DNA of 64,000 nucleotides from Rudaea sp. 3F27F6 (GCF_005503555.1 NZ_SCNG01000002.1:682001-746000); one strand, 5' to 3'. Shown: positions 17,701 through 25,849, counted from the stretch's first letter. Notes: generated by a model from the sequence alone, not told the origin. Program-made: numbers and translations.

Positions 17701-18237
17701 GTCGCGGTCGGTGATCGAGACGCGCGGGTCGAGGCGCGCGATGTTCTGGAACGAACGGTCGGCGTTGACCGCAGCTTCAAGCTGCGCGTGCGAAATGTTG
17801 GTCGAAAGACCCTTGTTGTCCGAATTGAACACCGCGACCTGCGCCGCGTTCGCGGTAACCGTCACGCCTTCGAGCTGGGCCGTTGCCGCCGCCGTCTCGG
17901 TGAGGTTGATGGTCGAGGTTTCGCCGAGGTTGAGGAAGACATTTTCGGCATCGATTTCCTTGATGCCGGTGCCTTGCGCTTCGATATGGTACGGGCCGCC
18001 GACGCGCAGACCCTGGGCCTGATAGCGGCCGTTGGCATCGGCCGTCGCGTTCGACGTGGTGCCCGAAGGCACGTGGACGATCTTCACCTTCGCACCGGCA
18101 ACGGGAGCGCCCTTGGCGTCTACCACACGTCCGGTCAGCCCCGACGTCGTATCCTGCGCGTACACCGGCGCGGCAACCGACAAAGCGGATGCGATCACAC
18201 CGGCAAGCAACTTGACCCTCAACTGATTCTTCATCAT
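14797..18237 (-). CDS. Oar-like TonB-dependent outer membrane receptor with CarboxypepD_reg domain
   Basis: A 1146-residue outer membrane protein. Residues 1-28 are a signal peptide ending VYAQ. Residues about 31-115 form a carboxypeptidase regulatory-like beta-sandwich (LTGRVVDAKGAPVAGAKVKI), then a plug domain (QLEGVTVTA... NMVSKSGTNEYHGEVYYG) and a 22-strand beta-barrel ending in RYTF, an outer membrane sorting signal with C-terminal Phe. This layout is that of Oar (Myxococcus) and xanthomonad OmpA/Oar-like TonB receptors. There is no STN domain, so FecR-type signalling is not expected. TAGGAGA precedes the start. The substrate is unknown; a Pho-box-like repeat lies about 190 bases upstream. 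Confidence 0.92.
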   Translation of the reverse strand: MMKNQLRVKLLAGVIASALSVAAPVYAQDTTSGLTGRVVDAKGAPVAGAKVKIVHVPSGTTSNATADANGRYQAQGLRVGGPYHIEAQGTGIKEIDAENVFLNLGETSTINLTETAAATAQLEGVTVTANAAQVAVFNSDNKGLSTNISHAQLEAAVNADRSFQNIARLDPRVSITDRDSGNVSANGKNYRYNCIMVDNVNAGDPFGLNGNGLATITGAPITMDAIDSVQISTSNFDVSQRGCVGANINMVSKSGTNEYHGEVYYGYRTSKDGFMGEIAPVGGNTDSPYYGWKREWTAGFNVGGPIIKDKLFFFLSYEESKRIGYAASSGPSDSITAGTTPVQGINTAFYNSVLGKAQQLGLNPGDQTLANLTNKRYLAKVDWNINDQHRAVFRYSETKEFQPVATGSATQVSPNSNWYFNNRNIKSYLGQLFSDWTDVFSTEANLQYTHVVTARGPLVGGYQPSVSVSNSTSSSTPNVTLGTEFSSHVNALDIKQISGYFAGTWHLGEHTVKAGFNGAQDKVFNAFMQGYYGSYTYWAPSNNSVDNFANGAWEAYSIKQPAPGFDLNSAQANFKKQQYGAFIQDTWQATDRLSLTYGIRMDAPRFPGSPLYNPCFAAAPGAAFTAKNADGSTLCTASKGGFGYTNNTLPSTSPLFQPRVSFNYDFDTEYKTQLRGGVGVFVSDVPTVWYSNSFGNSGLTSVTYSITDQASNPVGTLLCSQNGTSFTKAAGATCPAGQISYVKQAPSYNAGNPLIPGGTTPAAPGASGAQMAVDTIDPNFKMPRTTQIALAFDRELPWMGIISSLELNYTKTNDDILYQMLNYGAPTGVGPDGRNLYYKTISGTFATTRANANPAFGTVTRLTNSHGGQSTSLTWSFTKPMSDDWSAMMAFRVGHSTDANAGASSVANSNIQANMWVNPNLDSITTSNYDVPKRVIAGATWQHKFFGDYKTTVSMFADLHSGAPYSWIAGNDVNGDGYSRDLIYIPKSATDVAWKPGTTATQIQQFMSYIQNNSYLSDHMGQIAGRNATRSPWVNQIDLSFKQEIPGIFEGNKGELRFDFFNFGNLLNSKWGVEKRATFPLFRQLANVTGIDPASGKYIYDITGSQYKDANGNYRPQQLIVNETGGGGTSIPSQRWSVMMTARYTF

Positions 18238-18414
18238 GTTCGTTTTCTCCTAACCGTTTCTAGCTCTGTTTTTCAAACCCAATGGCTATCGCGGCGCGCA
18301 AGCGCGCTGCGGGCTTGGTAATCGTTGCGACCCCAAAAGAATGTCGACCCGGCGCTCGGCCGATTCGATGCGTACTGACACTGTCCGCGACGCGCGCAGG
18401 ACGTGTTAACACGA

Positions 18415-18447
18415 GCTTAACTACACTTTATGACAGTTTTCTAACGT
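18415..18447 (-). promoter_or_regulatory. PhoB-box-like direct repeats upstream of Oar-like receptor
   Basis: The minus strand carries CTGTCATAAAG (18436-18426), a near-perfect half of the Pho box (CTGTCATAnAn), flanked by two weaker 11-base units, ACGTTAGAAAA before it and TGTAGTTAAGC after it. A perfect GTGTTAACAC palindrome (18403-18412) follows. The spacing to the gene start is about 190 bases. Evidence is sequence similarity by eye only. Confidence 0.35.
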
Positions 18448-18482
18448 TTGCCAGTTTTGTAGTGAAATTTACAAAACTGAAT

Positions 18483-18509
18483 CCAACCGGGCGCTTGGCA
18501 CCCGGTTGG
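18483..18509 (-). terminator. hairpin terminator after the double acyltransferase gene
   Basis: The inverted repeat CCAACCGGG/CCCGGTTGG (18483-18491 and 18501-18509) lies 11 bases past the stop of the acyltransferase gene; on the minus strand it is followed by the T-rich ATTCAGTTTTGTAAATTT. It separates that gene from the receptor promoter. Confidence 0.65.
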
Positions 18510-18519
18510 GGCGGCCCGA

Positions 18520-20229
18520 TCAGGCCGCTTCGAGGTAGCGCGAACGCTTGGCGGCGCGCAGGGAATGCAGATCGAGACGGATCAAACCGTCGACGCAGTG
18601 GCCGAACGCAGGGTCCGTGCCGAAGGCGAGGAAACGCACACCTTCGGGCTCGCAGAGATCGACGTAATGCTTGTACAGCGTCGGGATCGAGCATTCGAGC
18701 TGGGCGAGCTGGCGCTTGAGGCAGAGCAGGCCCGATTTGGCGTCCTTGTCGGCCCAGGCCAGCGTCGCCGCGGCTTCGACGTGCGGCGAAATGCGGATCG
18801 GATTGCGCGAGGCGGCCAGACCCGAATCGTCGCCGAAATAGTGCCGATGACAATGCACGATCCATTCGCGCGCCACGGGCGGCAGCATGGCGCTGATCGA
18901 CACCGGGCCGAACAGATAGCGCAGATCGGGACGATGGCGCAGATACGCGCCTATGCCCTGCCAGAGATAGTCGAGGCTGCGTGAGTTCCAGTACGCCGGC
19001 TGGACGAAACTACGGCCGAGTTCCACGCCTTCGGCGATGAACTGCTGCGCGCTCGGCGCGTAGTCGAACAGGGTCGACGAATACAGGCCCGGCATGCCCT
19101 GCGCGCCGAGGATGCGCGCGCCCTCGCCGAGCCGGTAAGCGCCGACGATCGCAAGCGCCGACTCGTCCCAGAGCACGAGGTGGCGATAGTGCGCGTCGAA
19201 GCGGTCGAGGTCGCGGCGCGCGCCCGAGCCTTCGCCGACGCGGCGGAAAGACAGCTCGCGCAGGCGGCCGATCTCGCGCAGCACCGGGCAGTCCGGCTGC
19301 GCGTCGATCAGCAATATGCGCTTGCCGTCCTGGGTCGCGCCGAGTTCTTCGGCGCGCTTGAGCGCGTGGCGGATCGCGAGCGGCGATTCGGGATGGGCGA
19401 TCGTGCGCGAGGTGACGAACACGGTCGGGCGGCGCTTGGCCAACTGATAGACGTGGCGCCGCATCGCCTGGGCGACCGGCTCGGCCTCGGCCGAGGCGAG
19501 TTCCGAAGCGGCGACCGGCTCACCGACGCTGATGCCGAGCTGCTGCGGAGCGAACATCTCGCGCGGAAGCAGCAACGAGGACAAGGGCTTGGCCAGCATC
19601 GACACGCCGTAGAAAGTCGGCGAATTGTGCGCGGCGATATGCACCGGCAGCACGGGCGAACCCGCATGCCGCGCCATGCGCACGAAACCGGACGACCAGC
19701 GCCCGTCGCGCACGCCGGCCGGCCCCATGCGTGAGACTTCGCCCGCGGGGAATACGATCAGCGCCTGTTCGTTTTCGAGCGCGCGATAGGCGTCGCGCAG
19801 ACGTCCCGCGGACGCACCGCTGGCGCCGAACACGTTGACCGGCAGCAGCAGCGAAGACAACTGCGCGAGCTGCGAGAGCACGTCATTAGCGAGGATGCGC
19901 ACATCGCGGCGAACACTGCCGACCAGATGCACCAGAGCCAGCGCGTCGAACGCGCCAAGCGGATGATTGGCGACAATGACCACGCGGCCTTCCGCCGGAA
20001 TGTTCTCGCGGTCGGTATGCGCGATGCGGTAGCTGACGCGGAATTTTTCCAGCGCGCGCTCGACGAAATCGAAACCGGTCAGCGGCGCGAAATCGGCAAG
20101 GACGCGGTTGATGCGATCCTCGCAGGCCACCTTGCGCAACAGGTCAACGACCGGTTGCGAGAAACTGCGTACCCGCCCTTCGGCAAGGCGTGGAAACTTC
20201 TCGAAAAAACTGCGCTCGACACTGATCAT
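18520..20229 (-). CDS. bifunctional acyltransferase, OlsF-like (PlsC-type plus GNAT-type domains)
   Basis: A 569-residue fusion. The N-terminal half is a lysophospholipid acyltransferase domain with VANHPLGAFDAL (about 86-97, catalytic His and Asp), and FPAGEVSR further on. The C-terminal half (from about residue 280, KRILLIDAQ... RELSFRRVGEGSGARRDLDRFD) is an OlsB/hemolysin-type N-acyltransferase that uses acyl-ACP. This order matches OlsF, which makes ornithine lipid by acylating ornithine and then lyso-ornithine lipid; this assignment is by architecture. Another possibility is a different amino-lipid or phosphatidic acid enzyme. The codon before the chosen ATG is an in-frame GTG at 20232. 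Ornithine lipids often replace phospholipids under phosphate limitation. Confidence 0.8.
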   Translation of the reverse strand: MISVERSFFEKFPRLAEGRVRSFSQPVVDLLRKVACEDRINRVLADFAPLTGFDFVERALEKFRVSYRIAHTDRENIPAEGRVVIVANHPLGAFDALALVHLVGSVRRDVRILANDVLSQLAQLSSLLLPVNVFGASGASAGRLRDAYRALENEQALIVFPAGEVSRMGPAGVRDGRWSSGFVRMARHAGSPVLPVHIAAHNSPTFYGVSMLAKPLSSLLLPREMFAPQQLGISVGEPVAASELASAEAEPVAQAMRRHVYQLAKRRPTVFVTSRTIAHPESPLAIRHALKRAEELGATQDGKRILLIDAQPDCPVLREIGRLRELSFRRVGEGSGARRDLDRFDAHYRHLVLWDESALAIVGAYRLGEGARILGAQGMPGLYSSTLFDYAPSAQQFIAEGVELGRSFVQPAYWNSRSLDYLWQGIGAYLRHRPDLRYLFGPVSISAMLPPVAREWIVHCHRHYFGDDSGLAASRNPIRISPHVEAAATLAWADKDAKSGLLCLKRQLAQLECSIPTLYKHYVDLCEPEGVRFLAFGTDPAFGHCVDGLIRLDLHSLRAAKRSRYLEAA

Positions 20230-20438
20230 CACCGCTACCCTCGGCTTGATTGCAGCGAAGGTAGCGGGGGTTTGTTACAAACTGGCGTATGCGCGGCTCG
20301 GGCGGCTGCGCACTGCGGTCATTCCAGTGGCTGCGAACTGCAGCCGTGCACGGCAAGCGCGAAAACGGCCTGCATCCGCAACCGCATTGCAGGAGGAAGC
20401 CGAACCGCGGATTCCGCGCGCACGACGCGCAAAAAAAA

Positions 20439-21044
20439 TCAGCTCAGCTTCACGTAGGCGGTCAGTCCGTCGAGAAACATCTGCACCGACAAGGCGACGA
20501 GCAGCATGCCGACGAGACGCTCGATCGCGGTCAGCACGCTGTGTCCGAGCAGACGGAACAGGTACGTCGAAGACAGCAGGATCAGCGCGGTCGCGAGCCA
20601 GGCGCAGAACAGCGCGATACTCCAGTCGGCGGTGCGCCCCGGTTGCGAGTTCGCCATCAGCATCAACGCGGCCATCGCCGAGGGGCCGGCGACGCCCGGT
20701 ATCGCCATCGGCACGATGAACGGCTCGCCTGCGCCGGCATCGCCGAACACGCCGCCTTCACGCGGCGGAAACACCATCTTCACGCCGATCAGGAACAGCA
20801 CGATGCCGCCGGCGATGCTGACCGATTCGATGCGCAGTTGCATCAGCTTGAGCACGTAGCTGCCGCAGAACAGGATGACGAACAGGGTAACCAGGGCGAT
20901 TACGAGCTCGCGCATCAGCACGTAGCGCCGCCGCTCCGGCGCGACGTTCTTCAGCAAGCTCAGAAAGATCGGAATATTGCCGAGCGGATCCAGGATCAGG
21001 AACAGCATGATCCCGGCCGATAGCGTGGTGATGCTGGTACCCAT
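20439..21044 (-). CDS. MarC family integral membrane protein
   Basis: A 201-residue inner membrane protein with six predicted helices, two halves each containing a conserved block: FLILDPLGNIPIFLSLLK (about 13-30) and PFIVPMAIPGVAGPSAMAALML (about 106-127). These are the diagnostic DPxGNxPxFL and PLAxPxxAGPG-type signatures of the MarC/YhgN (UPF0056) family. Function is not established; the old link to multiple antibiotic resistance was not supported for E. coli MarC. The ATG at 21044 has GGGGGAA before it; a TTG 21 bases upstream is less likely. Confidence 0.92.
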   Translation of the reverse strand: MGTSITTLSAGIMLFLILDPLGNIPIFLSLLKNVAPERRRYVLMRELVIALVTLFVILFCGSYVLKLMQLRIESVSIAGGIVLFLIGVKMVFPPREGGVFGDAGAGEPFIVPMAIPGVAGPSAMAALMLMANSQPGRTADWSIALFCAWLATALILLSSTYLFRLLGHSVLTAIERLVGMLLVALSVQMFLDGLTAYVKLS

Positions 21045-21113
21045 GGTTTCCCCCGGAATCGGCAATGCCGCTAAGCGCGTCGCTCCCGCCCCCGCAGGAA
21101 CGACGGCGCAGGA

Positions 21114-21896
21114 TCAGCGCAAATCGAGAATCTTTCCGCGCGCGGCGGCACCTTCGTCCGCGAGCAGGTATACCACCGCCTGCGCCGCGCCGTCCGCGGT
21201 CGGCAGCTCCAGCGTATTCTCGCCGAAATAGGCCATGCGCCGCAGCGCGCTGCGCATCGGCGCGGGCAACAGGGCGTGCACGCGCACGCGGGTCGATTCC
21301 CATTCCTGATGCAGGGTCGATACGAGTCCGAGCAGGGCATGCTTGGCCGTGCCGTAGCCGCCCCAGAACGCCTTGCCGACACGTGTGGGATCGTCGATCG
21401 TAAAGATCACGCTCGCCTCGCCGTCGTCAGCCGATGCGCGCAACAGCAAATCCGCACAGGCCTGCAGGATCAGAAACGGCGCATTGAGATTCACGTGCAG
21501 GGTTTTCAGCCAGGCCTCGGCCTTGGCATCGAACATCGGCTGCAGGCCGTCGAACTGCGCGGCGGCGAAGACGACGCCGTCGAGACGGCCGAACTCGCGC
21601 TCGATCGTCGCGGCGAGATCGTCGTAGTCCTTCGGCGAGGCGCCGGCGAGGTCGAGCGGATAGATCGCCGCGCAGCCCGGCTGCGCCACCTCGATCTCGT
21701 CATAGAGTTTTTCCAGCGGACGCACTTTGCGCCCGAGCAGGATCACTTTCGCGCCAGCCTGCGCCGCGGCGCGCGCGCTCGCGCTGCCGAGTGCGCCGGC
21801 CGCGCCGACGACGAGCACGACGCGGCCGTGCAGAGAATCGGGCTTCGCCGTCCAAGCGGCGGGCAGACGCGCGGTGTCGCGCAACTCGATCGTCAT
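21114..21896 (-). CDS. short-chain dehydrogenase/reductase
   Basis: A 260-residue classical SDR. The cofactor site VLVVGAAGALGSASARAAAQAGAKVILLGR (about 26-55) and the catalytic YGTAKHA (Tyr and Lys of YxxxK) are present; the Ser position reads FTIDDPTRVG, so the usual catalytic serine is replaced or displaced. Its closest known relatives appear to be the YciK-like proteins of unknown substrate. The start ATG overlaps the stop of the glutaredoxin gene by four bases (ATGA), so the two are translationally coupled. Confidence 0.88.
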   Translation of the reverse strand: MTIELRDTARLPAAWTAKPDSLHGRVVLVVGAAGALGSASARAAAQAGAKVILLGRKVRPLEKLYDEIEVAQPGCAAIYPLDLAGASPKDYDDLAATIEREFGRLDGVVFAAAQFDGLQPMFDAKAEAWLKTLHVNLNAPFLILQACADLLLRASADDGEASVIFTIDDPTRVGKAFWGGYGTAKHALLGLVSTLHQEWESTRVRVHALLPAPMRSALRRMAYFGENTLELPTADGAAQAVVYLLADEGAAARGKILDLR

Positions 21897-22216
21897 GCAG
21901 GCGCTTTCTGCGCGTCTTTGACCATGCGTTCGAGCTCGCCGCTGTCCTTGAGTTCGAGCGTGATGTCGCAGCCGCCGATCAACTCGCCGTTGATGAAGAG
22001 CTGCGGGAAGGTCGGCCAGTTCGAGTAGCGCGGCAGATTCGCGCGAATGTCCGGGTCTTCGAGCACGTTGACCGAGGCGAACTGCGCGCCGCAGGACTTC
22101 AGCGCCTGCACCGCGCGCGAGGAAAAGCCGCACATCGGAAACTGCGGCGTGCCCTTCATGAAAAGCACGATCGAATTGTCGTGCACGACCTGGCGGATGC
22201 GTTCTTCGATGTTCAT
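21893..22216 (-). CDS. grxD: monothiol glutaredoxin Grx4 (CGFS type)
   Basis: A 107-residue cytosolic monothiol glutaredoxin. The active site CGFS is at 29-32, preceded by FMKGTPQFPM; WPTFPQLFINGELIGGCDI supplies the glutathione-binding TVP-like and GG motifs. CGFS glutaredoxins bind a glutathione-ligated [2Fe-2S] cluster with BolA partners and serve iron-sulfur trafficking. The start MNIEER gives the family's usual length (E. coli 115). It is divergent from sodB: together the two face iron and oxidative stress, a common neighbourhood in gammaproteobacteria. Confidence 0.95.
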   Translation of the reverse strand: MNIEERIRQVVHDNSIVLFMKGTPQFPMCGFSSRAVQALKSCGAQFASVNVLEDPDIRANLPRYSNWPTFPQLFINGELIGGCDITLELKDSGELERMVKDAQKAPA

Positions 22217-22434
22217 GGTTCCAGCAATGTCTAGGGCGGCCATGGCGGCCGCGATGCGCATAATTGTAGCAGTTGAGGGCCGCAGACTGCGGGCCGGAAG
22301 TCGAATGCACGCACGCGCCGAAGCTGCGTTCTTCGCCGCATCGGCCTCTGCTGCGGGCCATGACCTTGATATCGGCCGATCCCGCGCCATCGTCTATACT
22401 CGACACCCCTTCAAGCCCAAGCCAGGAGACGCCA

Positions 22435-23013
22435 ATGGCGATTGAACTTCCCGCCCTCCCCTATGCGCGCGACGCGCTCGCCCCGCACATCTCGGCCGAG
22501 ACGCTCGACTATCACTACGGCAAGCATCATCAGGCCTACGTGACCAATCTCAACAACCTGATCAAGGGCACCGAGAACGAGAACCTCGATCTCGAGACGA
22601 TCATCAAGAAATCGCAGGGCGGCGTGTTCAACAACGCGGCGCAGATCTGGAACCACACGTTCTACTGGAACTCGCTCTCGCCCAAGGGCGGCGGCGATCC
22701 GTCCGGCAAGCTCGCCGACGCGATCGTGAAAGCGTTCGGCGGCGTCGCCCAGTTCAAGGAAGAGTTCACCAAGACCGCGGTCGGCACCTTCGGTTCGGGC
22801 TGGGCCTGGCTCGTGCAGCGCGCCGACGGCAGCCTCGGCCTCGTCTCGACGAGCAACGCGGCGACGCCGATCACCGGCAGCGACCGCCCGCTGCTCACCT
22901 GCGACGTGTGGGAACACGCCTACTATATCGACTACCGCAATGCGCGTCCCAAGTACGTCGAGGCGTTCTGGAATCTGGTCAACTGGGAATACGCCGCGAG
23001 CCTGCTCAAGTAA
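22435..23013 (+). CDS. sodB: iron superoxide dismutase
   Basis: A 192-residue Fe/Mn-family superoxide dismutase converting superoxide to oxygen and peroxide in the cytosol. It opens FELPALPY-like ([34 protein letters not shown]), with metal ligands His27, His in NHTFYWN (about 74), and Asp and His in the [11 protein letters not shown] block (about 157 and 161). [11 protein letters not shown] matches Fe-type enzymes such as E. coli SodB (193 residues). AGGAG at 22424-22428 sets the start. A strong terminator follows. Confidence 0.95.
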   Translation: MAIELPALPYARDALAPHISAETLDYHYGKHHQAYVTNLNNLIKGTENENLDLETIIKKSQGGVFNNAAQIWNHTFYWNSLSPKGGGDPSGKLADAIVKAFGGVAQFKEEFTKTAVGTFGSGWAWLVQRADGSLGLVSTSNAATPITGSDRPLLTCDVWEHAYYIDYRNARPKYVEAFWNLVNWEYAASLLK

Positions 23014-23037
23014 TTCTGCGCAACTTCCTGTTCTACG

Positions 23038-23069
23038 CAAGGGCGCGATTTATCGCGCCCTTGTTTTTT
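23038..23069 (+). terminator. rho-independent terminator of sodB
   Basis: Stem CAAGGGCGCGA/TCGCGCCCTTG with TTTA-type loop at 23038-23063, followed by six T residues. The GGGCGCGATTTATCGCGCCC core resembles the hairpin at 48296-48315, so it may derive from a dispersed motif. Confidence 0.9.
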
Positions 23070-23203
23070 GTGCGGTCGGGCCGCGAAGCGCAACACGGAC
23101 GCAGTTGTCCCGGCGTTGCAACAGGCATTGTTAGCGTCTCCTGAAAGTTCCGCCGCGGATCGCCGCTACCATTCGCGCCAACTTCCGCGATACGGAGCAT
23201 CGC

Positions 23204-24538
23204 ATGCGAGGCTGGTCGAGACGTTGCCTATCCATCCTGTTGCTCGTCAGCGCCGCGACTTGTGCGATCGCCGACGACAAATCACCGCCCCCCGCTCCTG
23301 CGCCCGCAACGCCCGACCGCGACGTCGACGCAGCCGCCGTGCAGAACGCCGGCCTGCGCGACGTGCTCAAGGCGATGAACGAGGCCGACAGCAAAACCCT
23401 GTTCGATCTCTACCAGTCGAAAGACCCGATCGTCCACGTCTTCGCCGCCATTGCGATCGAACGCACGCGCTTCAATCTCGAAGCGGCGAGCAAGGACGCA
23501 AAAGTCTGCGAAGACAGCCTGTTCGAGACCAAGCCCGGCATCGCCCTGGCCTGCGGCCAGTTCCGCGTCGGCAATCTGCGTCTCGCCGGCAAGGGGCAGG
23601 AAGCGGTCGATGCCGAAGCCGAACTCGTGCGCCGCTACCGCGGCCACGGCGGCGCGGGCATCGAACGCTCTCTCGCCGCGATGCAGAAATTTCTCGACGG
23701 CGAAGCCGGCGTCGCGCAGTTCTCGATCGATGCCTTGCCCGCGGGCGACGTGGTCCTGCCGGTCAAGCACGATTCGCGCAACAAGGAATCGTTGCGGCCG
23801 ATCCTCGCGGCCAAGGCCAACGGCCGCGACCTCGATCTGCTGTTCGACACCGGCGCCGGCAACATGATTCTTGGCGAAGACCAGGCGCGCGACCTCGGAG
23901 TCAAGCCGCTCGATGCGCACGGCCATATCAGCGGCTGGCTCAGCAAAGGTGTCGAGACCCAGCGCGGCATGCTCGACGTCCTGCAGCTCGGCCCGATCAC
24001 GCTGCGCAACGTGCCGGTGGTCATTACGCCGCGCAAGAACGCCTTGATCGGCGTCAACCTGCTCGCGCCACTCGGCACGTTGGGGCTGACGACAAAGGCG
24101 CTGACGGTCTACGCCGAACAAAGCCCGGTGCCGAGCTGCGAGCGCGACATGCAGGCGGCCACCGACATCTGGGGCCGCAAGCTGCGCATCATTCCCGAAT
24201 TTCTCGTCAACGATCAGCCGCACCGGGTGATGCTCGACACCGGCGCAGGATTTTTCCTTATCGGCAGCAAGGCCGCGCTCGACGAGGTGACGAAAATCCG
24301 CAGCGGCCGCCTCGCCCTCAACGATGTCGGCGGCAGCCACCCGTTCGCCAACGCGGAAGCGGCCAAGGTCAAGATGCAGATCGACCGCCAGCCGTTCAAC
24401 ATCTACTTCATCGTCTACACCGAATCGACGTTTCCCTACGCCATCACGCTCGGCGCCAATGCGCTCGAAGACATGGACTACGTGCTCGACTTCCGCCGGC
24501 ACAAGCTCTGCTTCCAGATGCACCCGAATCTGCACTGA
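23204..24538 (+). CDS. exported tandem retropepsin-like aspartic protease
   Basis: A 444-residue exported protein: signal peptide (1-22, ending CAIA), a Pro/Ala linker, an all-helical region (about 45-165), then two retropepsin-like domains in one chain. Each has the catalytic signature: LLFDTGAGNMIL with Asp215 and VMLDTGAGFFLI with Asp345. Single-domain bacterial retropepsins work as homodimers, each giving one DTG; here both could come from one polypeptide, as in pepsins, though each domain may also dimerise with another molecule. It probably acts in the periplasm. No ribosome binding site is obvious. Target unknown. Confidence 0.82.
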   Translation: MRGWSRRCLSILLLVSAATCAIADDKSPPPAPAPATPDRDVDAAAVQNAGLRDVLKAMNEADSKTLFDLYQSKDPIVHVFAAIAIERTRFNLEAASKDAKVCEDSLFETKPGIALACGQFRVGNLRLAGKGQEAVDAEAELVRRYRGHGGAGIERSLAAMQKFLDGEAGVAQFSIDALPAGDVVLPVKHDSRNKESLRPILAAKANGRDLDLLFDTGAGNMILGEDQARDLGVKPLDAHGHISGWLSKGVETQRGMLDVLQLGPITLRNVPVVITPRKNALIGVNLLAPLGTLGLTTKALTVYAEQSPVPSCERDMQAATDIWGRKLRIIPEFLVNDQPHRVMLDTGAGFFLIGSKAALDEVTKIRSGRLALNDVGGSHPFANAEAAKVKMQIDRQPFNIYFIVYTESTFPYAITLGANALEDMDYVLDFRRHKLCFQMHPNLH

Positions 24539-24589
24539 GCGGCGAGAGCGAACGCGACGCAGCCGATTCGTCGCGACTCGGAATTTGTC

Positions 24590-24715
24590 CACAAATACCC
24601 CGTTCGTGTTGAGCGTACCGAGGCTTCGCGAAGTCCAAATACCGCGGATTCCACGACTTGCGGCACTTCGACTCCGCGCCTTCGGCGCTACGCTCAGTGC
24701 GAACGGTTGTTTACG
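24590..24715. repeat. dispersed inverted repeat (type B), copy 1
   Basis: This fills most of the gap between the retropepsin-like gene and purK. It is the reverse complement of sequence at 36920-37070: shared blocks include CGTTCGCACTGAGCGTAGCG, GAAGTCGAAGTGCCGCAAG and the ACTTCGCGAAGC element. Each copy is itself an imperfect inverted repeat built on TGAGCGTAGC and ACTTCGCGAAG, and could form a long hairpin. Related TTCGAC...GCTCAG...GAACGG sequences are widespread in proteobacterial intergenic DNA. Confidence 0.75.
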
Positions 24716-24724
24716 GGCGAGTTC

Positions 24725-25849
24725 TTAGAGAGCGGCAAGCACCGGCGCAGCCTGTGCCTCGCGGCCGAGCGCGCGCGCGACACGGGTGAGGCGATCGCGC
24801 ATCTCCGCATTCGTCTGCGCGCACAGAGTCGCGTGGCCGACCTTGCGCCCCGCGCGCGGCGACTTGCCGTAGTCGTGCCAATGCGCGCGCGGTTCGGCGA
24901 GCACGGGCAGCGGGTCCGGCAACTCGCCGATGAAGTTGAGCATCACCGAGGTACCGAGCGCCGCGCTGTCGCCGAGCGGCAGGCCGAGCACGGCGCGCAC
25001 GTGATTCTCGAACTGACTGCAGGCCGTGCCCTCGATCGTCCAGTGCCCCGAGTTGTGCACGCGCGGCGCCATCTCGTTGCCGAGCAGCTTGCCGTCCTTG
25101 ACGAACAGTTCGAGCGCAAAGGTACCGACGTAGTCGAGATGCTCGGCGATCGCGCGCGCATGCTGCGCGGCGGGCGCGGTCAGCGCCTCGGCGCCCGGCG
25201 CAGGCGCCAGGGTCGCAGAAAGAATGCCGTCTTCGTGCCAATTCTGCACAAGTGGATAAGTGGAAAATGCGCCATCGCGGCCGCGCACCGCGACCAGCGA
25301 CACTTCGCAGTCAAAAGCCACCCAGGCTTCGAGAATCAGCGCCGCGCCGCCGAGCGCGGCCCAGGCTGCGTCGATATCGGCCGGCGACTTGATGCGGAAC
25401 TGGCCCTTGCCGTCATAGCCGAGCCGGCGCGTCTTCAGCACGGCCGGACAACCGATCCTGGCGAGCGCTTGTTCGAGATCGGCGCGGCTGTCGACCGCGG
25501 CGAACGCGGGCGTGTCGAGGCCGAGTTCGCGGAACAGGGTCTTTTCGACCAGCCGGTCCTGCGTCGCGGCGAGCGCGCGCGGATTCGGGAATACCGCCAC
25601 GCGCTCGGCCAGCCACTGCGCGGTATCGGCCGGCACGTTCTCGAAATCGAAGGTGGCGACGTCGATGCGCTTGGCGAACTCTTCGAGCGCGGCGAAATCG
25701 CGCCAGTCCGCCTTGATCTGCGGCGCGACCTGGCCCGCGCAGGCATCGGCAACGTTGTCGACGACGAGGAAGCGCACGCCGAGCGGCGCGCCGGCCAGCG
25801 CGAGCATGCGCGCGAGTTGGCCGCCACCCAAAATACCCACAGTTTTCAT
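24725..25849 (-). CDS. purK: N5-carboxyaminoimidazole ribonucleotide synthase
   Basis: A 374-residue ATP-grasp enzyme of purine synthesis that makes N5-CAIR from AIR, ATP and bicarbonate. It starts MKTVGILGGGQLARMLALAG, the PurK Rossmann-like motif; KTRRLGYDGKGQ is the ATP-grasp lysine/glycine-rich loop and LGNEMAPRVHNSGHWTIEG is the metal-binding signature. It works with PurE, encoded 118 bases upstream; the two are probably one transcript. The spacer (25850-25967) carries a REP-like CCTCTCCC/GGGAG repeat. Length is close to E. coli PurK (355). Confidence 0.95.
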   Translation of the reverse strand: MKTVGILGGGQLARMLALAGAPLGVRFLVVDNVADACAGQVAPQIKADWRDFAALEEFAKRIDVATFDFENVPADTAQWLAERVAVFPNPRALAATQDRLVEKTLFRELGLDTPAFAAVDSRADLEQALARIGCPAVLKTRRLGYDGKGQFRIKSPADIDAAWAALGGAALILEAWVAFDCEVSLVAVRGRDGAFSTYPLVQNWHEDGILSATLAPAPGAEALTAPAAQHARAIAEHLDYVGTFALELFVKDGKLLGNEMAPRVHNSGHWTIEGTACSQFENHVRAVLGLPLGDSAALGTSVMLNFIGELPDPLPVLAEPRAHWHDYGKSPRAGRKVGHATLCAQTNAEMRDRLTRVARALGREAQAAPVLAAL

